A stretch of 64,000 nt of DNA from Raphanus sativus (lineage: Eukaryota > Streptophyta > Magnoliopsida > Brassicales > Brassicaceae). The notes beneath the pieces were generated by a model that did no database searches, was not told the DNA's origin, and saw only the letters and a program-made list of their open reading frames with translations. Position 1 is the stretch's first letter, and the number at the start of each line of letters is the position of its first letter. Both the position numbers and the translations under genes were made by a program. Location: positions 20,006,800 through 20,070,799 of the forward strand of contig NC_079518.1 in the NCBI RefSeq assembly GCF_000801105.2, read 5' to 3'. Shown piece by piece: positions 12,801-25,364 of the stretch.

Positions 12801-14847
12801 ATACAAGGAAAAGTCAGTATAAATGTATGCCTTTTAATGCAATTTGGTGGCCTGTATACTTATGGCAAAAAGACTTATACTAGCTTGGTATTACAGGTTA
12901 GGTGAAAAAAAGTCAGTAGTTCGATCAGAGAGGATGGAATGGAGAATGATTGAGCTGCATAACCAGAGGCAAGTTTCTATTATTAGCTGTAGAGAGCAAC
13001 TCTTAGTGACGTTTATGTGATCAATTCAGAACATGCATCTCTTGTCTATGGAATGTCATCAGTAACTAATCAAAGATAGAAAGGTTCTGTTACATACAAT
13101 CTGTATATAATAAAAAATCTTCTGGCCTCTCTGAATGTGGATGGATTTTCCTATTATTCTAGTCAACAAACGAGCTAAAGTTTGCAGTTTTTCTCAAACT
13201 AACTTGTCACTTTTTTAATGTTCTTTTTCTTGTAGGCGCTCAGATCTTATAGAGGGTCTTATATGTGAGTACCAGGGAGGAATCAATGGTGGCTACAGCC
13301 AAAACGATACTGACAGCAAAGAAGGAGCCAAGCTCTTTAAGCTGTTAGAGTCTGCTGCTGAACCTGATTTCCTAATGGCAGATATGAGTATGGAAGAGTT
13401 GAACTGTTTCAATAGATATAAAGAAAAGTTTGAGGTAGAATATCGTGTATCTCTTATTAATAGGTCGTTATAGTTTTAAATTTAATTAACTGTTACAATC
13501 TAAAACTTCAGGCGGCCATGGAAAAAAAGATGGAAAAATCAATTGCAAAGGCCATGGAAGACGCTGGCTTAGGTGAAAGGGATGTCACCCCATTCATAAG
13601 GATTAGGCTTGTTGGACTGACGAGGTTAAGTAATGATGGACACCGAAATCCAAAAGAAGCCATTTTAACAATCTGGAATCCAACGGAGACACAGGTATAG
13701 TGAAAATGCCTAGTCTGTGAATGGTTCCATGCACTTTTTCTAATGCGTTATATAAATTTACAAGAACCTTTTCCATATTAGCTTTAGATTTCAGGGCGAG
13801 TTCATATCAGAATTGTGACCAGATGGTTAAGAAAATTTTGTTTCTTGTAGATTCTTAAAACATTTGCCATTTTCTTCCATTGTGACAGAGAACCGAGTTG
13901 ACAGAGGGGAAAATATACGCAATGAAGGGGCTGGTACCAATGAACATAGATTCAGAAACACTGTACTTACATGCCAGAGGATCTAGCTCAAGATTGCAGC
14001 CTTTGTCTCCAAAAGCTTCTGAAAGTTTTCAGTAAGTTGTTTTGTGTGCTTTCTATAGACATACCTGAACCTATCTCATCCGTTTGTTTATTTTTCAGGC
14101 CCTTTTTCAACCCCCGTAAATCGATATCATTGTTGGATCTTGGTGAAATTCCTCTTGGAAGGTTGATAGCTTTTGTTTATGTTCACTCTTTACCAAAACT
14201 ACTTTTGCTTATCTGACATATCTTATATAATCATCATCCTTTTAGTGAATTTGATATGGCGGCGTACGTTGTTTATGTTGGAAACGCGTACACGGATGTT
14301 GACCAAAAGAAGCAGTGGGTGTTTGTTACAGATGGATCCTTACAATATTCAGATTCAGGGAACAGTGCAAATAGTCTTCTCGCTATAAGCTTCAGCACAT
14401 CATCCATGGATGACCTCCACAGTCCCCTCATTAGCCATAATCTTGTCGGATCTGTGGTAAAACTCAGAATCTTGTTTACGCAATCTAGTGGCAAGAGCGT
14501 TTAACATTGTTAAAATAAATGTTGTTTGGCAGGTAGGATTCTGCAATCTAATAAAAAGAGCCAAGGATGTTGAAAACGATATGTGGGTTTGTGAGGCGAT
14601 GGAGAATTCGGACTACTTCTTAAACGCAGATGCTGCTTGCCCTTCTCACCTTAAAACCAGCAGTGACCATATCCAAATATGGGCTAACCTCACTTTTTCT
14701 AAATCCGTCCGTTCTCTATATATCTTCTTTTTGTAAATATATAATCTTTTTATGATTCAGTTATTCTTCTAATAATTGCTCTTGTTTTTTTTTCAGATCA
14801 TCCACCAACTTCGGCAGAGAGCTCTATTTATTGTCGGTGCTTGTTAA
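9811..14847 (+). CDS. BRCA2: BRCA2 homologue, RAD51/DMC1 mediator of homologous recombination
   Basis: By family knowledge BRCA2 loads RAD51 and DMC1 onto single-stranded DNA in meiosis and DNA repair. I placed 19 exons by eye: 9811-9958, 10033-10155, 10285-11169, 11254-11378, 11478-11629, 11707-11829, 11924-12097, 12180-12261, 12366-12416, 12505-12586, 12701-12812, 12897-12968, 13236-13434, 13512-13694, 13889-14031, 14099-14161, 14246-14456, 14533-14706, 14797-14847. They total 3153 nt, or 1050 residues plus TAA, with no internal stop. The start MSTWQLLPDSSGDGFRW matches Arabidopsis BRCA2. BRC repeats are readable at about residues 62-91 (FTTALGKSVALKESS), 104-134 (FQTASNKKVNVSSAG) and 185-215 (FQTAGGRSLSVSVEA). 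The conserved C-terminal half is the helical/OB-fold DNA-binding domain (for example NHGHCSAIKRILSGDAPAS, NINGTYRAHWADRLGFC). Intron 12 uses GC-AG (12969). One BRC unit known in Arabidopsis is absent. A Mutator-like element starts 211 bp after the stop. Confidence 0.95.
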
Positions 14848-15058
14848 TCACCATCATGCACAAGGTGTATTGCAGACAATATATATTTGTCTTTTTTTTT
14901 ATAGTTAAGGCAAATAAACATAATGGTATATTTTGCGCCCGTACTTGGTAATCTCCTCAAAGACAACGTTGTAAGATATGAGTCGTGTGTTTTTGTCTTT
15001 TCCAACTTAAATACGTCTTTCTCTAAGTGTAATTAACTAATTTTAGTGATTTAGGATT

Positions 15059-16664
15059 GAGTTAATTGGCACCTATAACCTTATTCAGCACTTCTATTGG
15101 CAAAGTGTCCCTGTTTTTTATTAATAATTTTAAAACCATAATGCTCCTAGAATACTTTGTAGTCTACTCTGTGCAGCAGAGATTGATGTCAGTCTCGTGG
15201 ATGTGAAGCGTTTGTTAACTCCAATAAAAACAATCTTTTCCTTTGTTGGTGCCCGTTTGACAAGACAGTAATCATATAAACTATGTTATTTCTAACTTAT
15301 ATTTTTTCAAAGCCTTCTGATTAAGAATTTCAAATTATGAGTTTAATTAACTTTTGGAAAATTATGTGTATTTGCAAATTTGGTTAATAATTTTAAATTA
15401 CGGATTTAGTTAATTTTTGGGTAGATTATGGGGTATTATTTTGAAGTCAGTAAAATGTTATATATTTTTTTATTAATTGCTACTTAATTTAGTAGCTGAT
15501 AAATGTTTTGGTAAATAGTTTGTCAATTTATATACTGTTTCATACATGGTTTGTTATGGTTTGTTACTTGATAAACTGGTAGATACATGGTTTGCGAGTT
15601 GATGTATTTTTGATAAATTGTTTGTTATCTGATAAATTATTTGTTACATTGTACATGTTATTTTAATTTATACATAATTTGATATCAAATTATTGATAAA
15701 TGGTTAGTATCTGTTGTTATCTGATAAAATATTTGTTACTCGGTACATATTTTGTTACCTGATATATAATTTGATATAAAAAATTGATAGATGGTTTGTT
15801 ACCAGATACATGTTATGTTACCTGATATATAATTTGTTATCTGATACATGTTATATTAGATCATATATAACACTATGTCAGATCTATGTTAATATGTTTA
15901 TTTATTATATGTTCTATATGATAAGTAACAATTAATACATATATTAACAGCTACTATATTTTTTAAATGATATATCAGCTATTAACAACCTACAATAACG
16001 ATTATTGCATGCTAACTTTGTTTTTACTCGTTAATTTAAATTTTAGTAACTAACTTATCTATTATATTATTTACACTGTAATAGATAAGTTAGTTATATT
16101 GTAATTATGATTTACTAAAAATACTACATAAGAGAATTAATAACTTTCAAAACCAATGATTCAATGGTTTTATCTAGATTTGACGTCAAATTATTTTTGA
16201 TTTTTGTCGTAATTTCAAAAAATTGGAATCTAAAATTTTATGTATTATCAAAAAATGAAGAAACAATAAAGATATTCAAAAAGAGGGAGAAATAAAAGAA
16301 GAAAAAATGAAAAGAATCAAAAGAAGAAAAACAATGGTGATAAGAAAAAAAAGAAAAAAATAATTTGAAAAAAGTGAAAAAGATGAAAACAAAATGTATC
16401 AGACAAAAAGAAAAAGAGTAGATAAAAAGAAAGAGAACTTGAGAGGAGAGGAGAGGAGAGAGATATTTTCAGATGAGAGGAAGAATTGCATGAAAGAAAA
16501 GAGTGTTGTAGTCTCTGCACTGACACCATCTGACTTTTTTTATTATGACACAGGGGCATAATCGTCCGTTCAGTTCGTAATTGGCATGACACAAGCCATT
16601 AATGTCACTCAATGTGTAATTCACCAATACAGACTTCCATTGTGTATATTCACCTAATTGTCTC
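15059..16664. mobile_element. Non-autonomous Mutator-like element (MULE), copy 1
   Basis: A perfect 9-bp direct repeat, TTTAGGATT, flanks the element (15050-15058 and 16665-16673), the target size of Mutator transposons. The ends are imperfect inverted repeats: the left begins GAGTTAATTGGCACCTATAA, and the right read on the minus strand begins GAGACAATTAGGTGAATATA. Inside are an AT-rich left half, an array of degenerate TTTGTTACCTGATAAAT-like units (about 15490-15870), and a purine-rich tract (about 16255-16540) before the right end. No transposase or long reading frame is present; the Ser/Phe-rich minus frame at 16317-16592 reflects the purine tract. A second copy of the same family occupies 33809-36741. 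Confidence 0.8.
15490..15870. repeat. Degenerate tandem array inside MULE copy 1
   Basis: A roughly 17-18-bp motif like TTTGTTATCTGATAAAT or GGTTTGTTACCTGATACAT recurs about twenty times with substitutions and small indels. An equivalent array is in the other MULE copy (35890-36420). There is no coding capacity. Confidence 0.7.
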
Positions 16665-16771
16665 TTTAGGATTCACCAAGTCCCACGAGAATTTATTTTT
16701 TAATGTGACTGTACAATAGTTACACTTATTCAGAGTTACAAAACTCCCAAGACATCTTAGATTTTGCAGAC

Positions 16772-17075
16772 TGTTATAAACGTGAAAAAAGTAATGTCAA
16801 AATAATACGCACTGAATCTTGACATTTTGTGTTATTATTTACTGTGTAGAGCCTACCGTCACTATGCACGCATAGTAACTTTTTCTTTTTCACTTCTATA
16901 TAAAAAATCATTTCGATCAATTGTAATACATACTTTTACAAGATATCTTATCCCTCTTATAACTTACTCTCTCGCTATTATATTTATATCAGTGTTATTT
17001 TCTTTCTACGGATATAAAAATTTCACCCTTATTTAAATTTCATGATACTATAAAATTGTAAGTTGTTTTATAAGA
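16772..17075 (+). repeat. 5' LTR of the copia element
   Basis: It begins TGTTATAAACGTGAA and ends near TTTTATAAGA; the matching 3' LTR ends in ATAACA, so the terminal CA has mutated here. It contains a TATA-like TTCTATATAAAAA at about 16894, the likely start region of the genomic transcript. AT-rich untranslated leader follows to about 17789. Confidence 0.88.
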
Positions 17076-17789
17076 CGTTATCAGCACAATCATTCCTGAT
17101 ACTATAAAATTGTAGTAATTATTTTAATTTATTATCATTTACCTATATTAATGTGGGCGGTATAAACCTTGATTGTTAATTACACCATAATTATTTGGCT
17201 TAGCTGTGCCGCCGGAAAATTTATTTAATATTAAATAAAAATTAATCTATCACCATAATATGATTGATATTTACTTATTTATTATATTTTAGTTATTATA
17301 TAAATGTTAAGTGATCTATATAAAATATTATGACATTTACGGAATTTGGTTGCCTACTTATTACTATATTTTCAGATTAATTTTGATTAAACCGATTTAA
17401 CCCCAACAGTCACAAAGAAAAAATTTCAAAAATTTAACCTTTTTCAAACGGTTATGAACAGTATTTTCATCTATAAATACACTCATATTTCACTCATTTT
17501 CTTCATCAAAAACATTTCATCTTCTCCCAAATACTTACAAATAATTTTCTCTCAGTTTTCTCTCAAAAAGATGATTCACGTGTTTTTGATTTTATGTGCA
17601 ATTCTAATTTGTGTTTCTATTTATGGTCTATTCGTTGGAGAATTTACTCCGGGAGAATTTACGATGAATCGGTTTACTTTTCTATACGTTGTTTCTCCTT
17701 GTAATTGTATGTATTATTAATGTAAATGGTTCATTTTAAATATTATGAAATTCAAATAAAATTTTTTTTTTTTTTTTTTAGAAATATAA

Positions 17790-18791
17790 ATGGCAAATAC
17801 CGAGAAACTCCAGTTTCCGGCTCTAGAAATAACTCGGGAAAATTATACGGCATGGGTCACGAATATGGAGCTTCATCTGGATTCGGAAAAAATACTCGAT
17901 ACAATAAAATAATGAAATAAATCAGTCTCTCATGAAAAGGCTAAGACCGTAATATTTCTGAGAAAACACCTAGATGAAAACCTTACACATGACTATGCAA
18001 GAATAAAAAATCCACTAGATCTTTGGAAAGCTCTAAAAGAAAGGTTCGATAACCAGAAGAAAATAACTCATCCCCATGCACTCGACAAATGGGCAAACCT
18101 ACGGTTTTAAGATTTTGAAAAGGTGGAAATATACAGTTCCGCTATATTTAGGATAGCGGAGAAATTAGAATATTGCGGTAAGCCCGTGACGGAAGTAGAA
18201 ATGCTGGAGAAAACTACCCAAACGTTCCACAAAAACCATTATGTTCTACAGGAACAATACAGAAACCGTGGATACACGAGGTTCTCTGAACTCTTTGTAG
18301 CGCTCATGATAGCGGAGAAAAATAATGAACTCCTTATTAACAACCACAATACCCGACCCACGGGAGCCAAAGCATTTCCTGAGGTGAATGCAACGGATGT
18401 GAAAAATCCGGAAAAAGGAAACTATTCCTATCGTGGTCATGGTCATGGTCGTGGTCGTGGACATCGATTTAATCGTGGTCATGAAAAGAGTTACAACCCA
18501 AGGGGAAGGGGGTCCAACACATGGAATCGATCTGATTGGGTAAAAGGGAAAGAAGTCCAAGATAACCCTACTCGTAAAAATGAGAACATCTGTTACAGAT
18601 GTGGATCGAAGGGACATTGGTCTCAAGTATGCCGAACTCCGCAGCATCTATGTAAGTTGTACCAAGAAACCATCAAAGGCAAAGCAAAAGAAGTTAATCT
18701 TAATGAACACTTTGATGGTACAACATCTACATACCTTGAGTCTTCTGACTTTATGGCAGATTTCGATGAGACTACTCATCAAGATAATTAA
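17790..18791 (+). pseudogene. Copia gag remnant
   Basis: The first ATG after the leader is at 17790 and opens a gag-like N-terminus (ENYTAWVTNMELHLD) that hits a stop near 17908. Similarity continues through further stops. From 18123 to 18791 one long frame holds the gag core (LEKTTQTFHKNHYVLQEQYR), a Gly/Arg/His-rich basic stretch, and a CCHC zinc knuckle CYRCGSKGHWSQVC at about residues 158-171 of that frame (near 18594-18635). In an intact element this protein packages the element RNA. Confidence 0.85.
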
Positions 18792-19010
18792 AATGCTTGT
18801 TGTAATCAACCTCAATAATACCAGTGATGCCATAAAAATATTATTACTATTATATATTTTGATCCTAAAATAACATTGTTTTTCAAAACAACTAATGTAT
18901 AATTATAGTTTAATGTATAACTATTGTGTGTTTATAATCAATGTATAATAATGATATGTTTACTTATGAAATTTTATTTTCTTTATTAATATTAATTGTC
19001 TGTTACATAA

Positions 19011-19346
19011 ATGGATAGTGGAACAACGACTAAGCAAATTGGTAGAGAAGTTTGCATTACAGATAGTGGTACAACACATACTATACTGAAAGATAAGATA
19101 TATTTCTCTAACTTGAAGTCAGCAAAAATGACTGTAAATACAATATCAGGTCCTACGGACTTGAGCGAAGGAATTGGCAAAGCAAACTTTATGTTGCTTA
19201 AGAGAACAAAGTTTTCCATAAATAATGCCTTATATTCTCAAAATTCAAAGAGAAATTTGTTGAGTTTAAAAGATATATACCTTCAAGGATATGACACTCA
19301 GTCTGCAACTGAGAATAGAAAGAAGTATATGTATATAACTTCTTAA
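19011..19346 (+). pseudogene. Copia aspartic protease remnant
   Basis: The frame contains ITDSGTTHTILKD, the copia protease active-site segment (Asp-Ser-Gly), followed by typical downstream residues (LKSAKMTVNTISGPTDLSEG and NNALYSQNSKRNLLSL). It ends in a stop before the integrase region, and about 200 bp of AT-rich sequence separate it from gag. It is non-functional in context. Confidence 0.8.
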
Positions 19347-19362
19347 AAAATCAGGCAAAGCC

Positions 19363-20372
19363 TTGTACTGGAAAAATTTGCAAAACTTCCTTCTGAATTA
19401 CATCACACTTATATTAATGCAATATAATCAAATCTTTGTGATCAAAAGAAATCCAGAAGATGTTGCACTATGGCATGACCGTCTCGGTCACCCAAGTACT
19501 ACAATGATGCAAAAAATCATTGAAAGTTCACATGGCCATTTAATGAAAACCCAAGATATATATCATAGTAATAAAATGACATGTGCTGCATGTGCTCTTG
19601 GAAAATTAATCACAAGACCATCACCAACCAAAATCGATAAAGAATCACAAAAGTTCTTGTAAAGAATCCAATGTGACATTTGTGGACCTATACATCCACC
19701 ATGTGGACCATTCTACTATTTTATGGTATTAATCGATGCATCAAGTAGATGGTCGCATGTTTGCTTGTTACCATCTCGAAATATGGTATTCACGAGATTT
19801 CTAACTCATATAATCAAATAAAGATCTCAGTTCTCTGGTCATCCAATTAAAAGAGTTAGATTAGATAACGCTGGTGAATTCACATCCCAAGTATTTAATG
19901 ATTATTGTATGGTATCAAGGATTGAAGTAGAGCATTCTATTGCTAACGTTCATACACAAAACGGTTTGGCAGAATCATTGATTAAAAGATTGCAATTGAT
20001 TGCAAGCCCTTGATCATGAGATCAAAACTTCCAACTTCTGTATGGGGACATGCCATTTTGCATGCAGAAGCACTCATTCGGATAAGACCAAGTGCACATC
20101 ATAGATATTCTCCACTACAATTAGCATTTGGTAGAGAACCAAATATCTCTCATCTAAAAATCTTTGGTTGTGTGGTTTATGTTCCAATAGCACCACCGCA
20201 ACGTACAAAGATGGGACCGCAAAGACGGTTGGGAATATATATTGGTTATGATTCTACATCAATAATAAGATACCTAGAGCCACAAACTGATGATGTGTTT
20301 ACAGCACGATTTGCCGATTTTCATTTCAATGAGAAAGAATTCCCAACTCTAGGGGAGACAATAAACAAGTAG
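19363..20372 (+). pseudogene. Copia integrase remnant
   Basis: The GAG-pre-integrase/zinc-binding segment is at 19440-19662 (ALWHDRLGHPSTTMMQKI, then CAACALGK). It stops at about 19660. The catalytic core continues in broken frames: a DNAGEF segment lies near 19866, and the C-terminal part at 20010-20372 reads RSKLPTSVWGHAILHAEALI and FGCVVYVP. Stops occur at several points. Confidence 0.82.
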
Positions 20373-20989
20373 GAAAATAAATTAAATGGAGTGTGCCATC
20401 TTTATTACACCTTGACCTTCCTACGAAACAGACAGAACTAGAAGTTCGACGCATCATACAGTTACAAAATATAGCAAATCAGTTGCCAGATGCATTTGCC
20501 AATACCAAAATGGTATCTAAATCACATATACCAGCTGTAAATACTCCTGCTCGTATTGAAATACCAAAAAAATGTGGGACAGCAGTTGATACACGTGAAT
20601 CAGGTACACGTTTAAAGCGCGGTAGACTTATTGGTTCAAGAGACAAAAATTCCTAGAAAACGTAAGGAAAGTGAAAAGCATGATACTACCAAAATAACGG
20701 AAAATATTTTGGAAGAAGGAAATTGTGATTCTAACGATAATATAAAGCATCTTGAATCTGAAGGAAATCACGAGATTTCTATCAATTACATCCATAATCG
20801 AAAGATATGGAAACGAAATGAGATGGATGGTATTGATGATGTTTTCTCATATCTCTTAGCAAAGGAAATAAATGAAGAAAACAAAGATCCAGAACCAAAG
20901 TTTGTATATGAATGTCAAAAAAGACATGACTGGATAAAAATGGAAAGATGCAATTCAAGTCGAACTAGATTCCCTTAACAAACGAAACG

Positions 20990-22492
20990 TATTCAGACCT
21001 ATTGTGCTCACACCCAAATATGTGAGACCTGTTGGATACAAATGGGTGTTTGTCCGAAATGAGAAAAATGAGATTACAAGATAAAAAGCTCGTCTCGCAG
21101 CCCAAAGTTTCTCTCAAAGGCCTGGAATGGATTATGAGGAAACATATTCTCCTGTTATGGATGCAATCACTTTTACATTCCAGATGAGTCGAGCAGCTGA
21201 TAAAAATCTCGAGATGGGTCTCATGGATGTTGTTACAGCCTATCTATATGAATCATTAGATACTGATAACTACATGAAAGTTCCTGATGGATTTAAAATG
21301 TTAAAAGCATTAAATTCCAAACCTAAAGAGTTATGTGCAATAAAATTTCAAAGATCATTATATGGGTTAAAGTAATCTGGACGTATGTGGTATAATCGTC
21401 TAAGTGAGCATTTAATAAAATAAGGATACACAAATGATCCTATATGCCCTTGTGTTTTCATAAAGAAAACTACAACCGGATTTGTGATAATCGCGGTGTA
21501 CGTTGATGATCTTAACATTATCGGAACTCAAGAAGAAATACAAAAGGCATCAGATTATTAAAAAGAGAATTTGAGATAAAAGATCTCGTGCAGACAAAAT
21601 ATTGTCTAGGCTTACAGATTGAGCATTCTCAAAAGGGTATATTTCTACATCAATCTACATATACCAAAAGAGTACAGAAACAATTTAACATGGATAAAGC
21701 AACTTCTCTTAACACCCCAATGGTCGTTAGATCACTTAATGTTGAAAATGATCCATTTCGACCATCCGAGGAAAATGAAGAAATACTTGGTCCTGAAATT
21801 CCATATTTAAGTGCAATTGGAGCTCTTATGTATCTTGCAAATTACACTCGACCTGATATATCGTTTGCTATCAATCTTTTAGCAAGATTCAGTTCGTCCC
21901 CTACATGAAGATATTGGAATGGAATTAAACATGTCTTTCGTTACCTTCAAGGGACCATTGATTTAGGTCTATTTTACCCTAAAATTCAAAGGGTCAAATT
22001 ATTAGTTTTGCAAATGCATGTTATTTGTTAGATCCACACAAATCTCAATCACAAACGGGATACATTTTTACAATTGGAGACACCACCATATCTTGGCGTT
22101 CTCAAAAGCAGACACTCGTAGCTACTTCTTCAAATCATGCTGAGATCATCGCACTCCATGAAGCGAGTAGAGAATGTGTATGGCTAAAATAAATAAGCCA
22201 CCACATCTGTTCAAGCAGTGGGATTGATGAAATTATGGAGCCAACTATTCTATATTAAGATAATGTGGCATGTGTTTCTCAAACAAAAGAAGGATATATC
22301 AAAAGCAGAACGAAGCATATTCATCTGAAGTTCTTCTCATACACTCAAGAGATCGAGAAGAAGAAAGAGATTGAGGTAAGATATGTCCGATCATGCGACA
22401 ATGCAGCCGACCTATTCACAAAATCACTTCCTACTTTGGTATTCACGAAACATGTCCATAACATTGGAATGCGTCATCAGAAGGATCTATGA
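20990..22492 (+). pseudogene. Copia reverse transcriptase and RNase H remnant
   Basis: The reverse transcriptase is spread over several frames: 21127-21375 (MDYEETYSPVMDAITF), the catalytic box VYVDDLN at about 21497-21517, and 21588-21908 (YCLGLQIEHSQKGIFLHQ, then YLANYTRPDISFAINLLARF). RNase H follows (22080-22492), ending CDNAADLFTKSLPT. The conserved copia YVDDM reads YVDDL here. The region 20393-20978 is the variable linker before reverse transcriptase. Confidence 0.85.
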
Positions 22493-22637
22493 CTGCTAAT
22501 TCGAGGGAGAGCTTATGTGGTTGTACTCTTTTTACCTTACTATGGTTTTTTCAATTGGGTTTTCCTAGAAAGGTTTTTAAGGAGGCAACAAAGGGGTTAA
22601 GCAAGAAGTGATAGTGACACTGGTCTCCAAGGGGGAG

Positions 22638-22946
22638 TGTTATAAACGTGAAGAAAGGAAATGTCAAAATAATACGCTCCGAAACTTGACATTTTTGTGT
22701 TATTATTTACTGTGTGGAGCCCACCGTCACTATGCACGCACATTAACTTTCTCTTTTTCACTTCTATATAAACGATCATTTCGATCAATGGTAATACACA
22801 CTTGTACAAGATCTCTTCTCCCTTTATAACTTACTCTCTCTCTCGCTATTATATTTATATTAGTGTTATTTTCTTTTTGCGGGTATAAAAATTTCACGCT
22901 TATTTAATTTTCCTGATACTATAAATTCGTAAGTTAATTTATAACA
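22638..22946 (+). repeat. 3' LTR of the copia element
   Basis: It runs from TGTTATAAACGTGAAG to TTTATAACA and is preceded by the CAAGGGGGAG polypurine tract. It differs from the 5' LTR by scattered substitutions and small indels. Confidence 0.88.
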
Positions 22947-22951
22947 CAGAC

Positions 22952-23936
22952 TACTTTCTTAGCCTAAGAAAAAACTTTTCATTCTAACGATCGCACACCA
23001 CGTGAGCCAGTGTAGAAAAAATAGTTCACCTCTAGACTTTCGACCAAAAAAATTCAAGGTTTTGGACCTCTCAACTTGTGGTGTCAGCAGCAAAACCTGA
23101 AACCCTATAAACCTTATATTCCAATTGCTCAAGCTCAAACCCTATATCATAAGGTTTTCTCGTGATCTTGTGTAGGAACAAACTTTTTCTCCAACTTACC
23201 ATTTTCCTAAACGGCGCAATAATCCCTTTATTATTAAAGAAGAAACAATTATAAAAAAAAAACCTTAGATGTGTATTTTATTAATAAAAATACAATTTTG
23301 TTGAGGTGTCAGCTTTAAATATATTCTTACACTCTTTAAATTAAATATCCATCTATTATTAGAGTTATTACAGAAAATTCTATTAGTCTTACCTATGATA
23401 CATTTTACTATAACTTTATATGAACCTTGATAATTAACGTTACAGTAGATGGCTTGATAAATATTTTACCACACCTTACACCAGTAACTTTACATGTAAA
23501 ACAAAATTGTTTCCCATGAAAAATATTAGCATAACGTCCGGTTGATATAATCTAACTTGAAGATTGTACACTTGAATGTTCTATCTCATAATAAAACATT
23601 TTATGAAGAAACATCAAAGATTTAAAAGTTGTTCTTCCTCATGAGAAACTCCTCATAAAAAATAGAACATCAAAAAATTATAAGAGATTTACATTTATAC
23701 TGGCCAAACAAATAATTTCATTTTACATGAGTCTCAATCATTATGAATTTCAGTATTAATAGTTTCCGGACTTTATACACCGTCAACGTTGTTATAGTTT
23801 TTACATCTACGATGAACAAATGTAATGGTTCATTCATAATTTAATCAATATTCATAATTCATCAATCAACCTAATGTTAAGATTAACATACAACGTTGAG
23901 CTCCATGAAGTATATTAGCATTCTTTTATATTCTAA
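22952..23936. other. AT-rich intergenic DNA; nothing recognised
   Basis: This is AT-rich unique-looking sequence between the copia element and the Harbinger element. There are no long reading frames, RNA genes or paired terminal repeats that I could identify. Confidence 0.6.
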
Positions 23937-24534
23937 GACCATCTCCAACCCCACTTCATTTTTCACTTTTTGCTTCATTTTGAAGAAAGTTTTGTTCCAA
24001 CCCTACTTCATTTTTTGCTTCAAAATGAAGCCATGAACAGTGTTGCTTCAAATTTGAAGATCTACTGTACATATCTTCATTTTTTTTAAGATGAACTTTT
24101 TCATTGCAAATTAGTCCTTAACTTTTATTTGTTCTTATCTTTTGCCAACATAAACAATATGCTTTAATATAATCCAATTAATTTTTAATTTCAGTTGTTA
24201 TTTTTATTATATCAATTTAAAATATTAAATGTACTTAAAATTTATACTAATAAATAAAATAAACTTACTTAATAAGATAAAAAGTCAAATACATAATTAA
24301 TAACACAAAACTAAGCATATAAAATTTATTAATACAACATAAACTAAAACTTAATAATCTGGTAAATCATTTCCAGAACCACTAAGATTATTAAAATATT
24401 TTCCAAATGAAGTTGATGTTTGAGGAGTTTGTTGAGCTTGCTATTCTTCACTCCTTTCCAACAAAATCCGAGTTCGTTTGAATTGAATGTATTCTCGAAT
24501 TTATCGAACTTTAGGATCTTGTATGGAATTCACA

Positions 24535-25364
24535 TCACAAAATAAAATTTTGTTTTCTTCTTTTTTGTTTTTTCAAAACATAATTCTTACTTTGAATCTC
24601 TAGATGTTGTTCTCTGTGTGCGCTTATCTTCTTTAACTCCTCCAAGAGTTTTTTTATTTCCTTCTTCCAAAGTGTTAATAACAAGTGATGTTTCATCATC
24701 TTTTTTTCTTTTGAGTTTAGACTTTTGTACTCCAACTGGTCTTTTAGATGAAGATCCACCAATATTATCTTCTTCGTCACCTAAATTCAAAGAAAATGAG
24801 GACAAACCTGGAGATTCTCGTGTAGCCGAATCAGAGGCTGGATTTGTATCTCCGAAACCACAAGTGTTCGACACTTTTTTCGCAGAAGTGTCACCATCTT
24901 TAAAATTTTCAAATTTTTTGATGATATTCCACACATGATCGAATTTCCAGCCTCCTTTGTATTTTGGATCATCCACAAACATTAATTTGGCTTGCTCAAA
25001 CTACATTACAATTTAAAACAAAAAGACATCAGTACAAAATAAGTAAATATATATTACACTAATCATAAAACACTTACAATATATCATTTGAAGCATCACT
25101 TGGATGTCTGTTTTCACATTGCTTGAGGCATGCATGCAATTTCTTTGTTGCCTTTTCAATAGTTTGAATTCGACACTGAATAGATTTCTTTGTATGTCCG
25201 TTCCAACTTGCATTTTTCCCAGCCTCATAAGCATCTGCCACACGAGACCAGAAATGATTGGACGTTTGATAAACACATGTGATTGGATCTTGGGATATTT
25301 CCATATAGACTTGGCATAAGAACTTATCTTCTTCATGAGTATATCCTGCGGAACGTAATGGCAT
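24535..25364 (-). pseudogene. Harbinger accessory Myb/SANT-like protein (ORF1), probably decayed
   Basis: The likely start is the Met at 25364 (MPLRSAGYTHEEDKFLCQ), followed by a trihelix/Myb-like DNA-binding segment with NHFWSRVADAYEAGK to about 25074. The second part (24587-24982) reads YKGGWKFDHVWNIIKKFENF, a phrase found in NAM-associated C-terminal domains of plant Harbinger ORF1 proteins, then a Lys/Ser-rich stretch. A GTAAGTG at about 25070 and a TAG near 25000 (minus strand) suggest a short intron between them, but the phase does not obviously fit. A frame change near 24600 also disrupts the end. In related elements this protein binds terminal DNA and partners with the transposase. 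Confidence 0.65.

Larger units (their letters stand above)
16772..22946 (+). mobile_element. Full-length, decayed Ty1/copia LTR retrotransposon
   Basis: Two LTRs of about 305 bp (16772-17075 and 22638-22946) flank a gag-pol region read on the plus strand. A 5-bp target duplication, CAGAC, lies at 16767-16771 and 22947-22951. The sequence just inside the 5' LTR, CGTTATCAGCAC, is a primer-binding-site-like motif common in plant copia elements. A purine tract (CAAGGGGGAG) precedes the 3' LTR. The domain order gag, protease, integrase, reverse transcriptase, RNase H is the copia order. Many in-frame stops and frameshifts, and visible divergence between the LTRs, mark an old insertion. It stands about 100 bp downstream of MULE copy 1. 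Confidence 0.92.
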
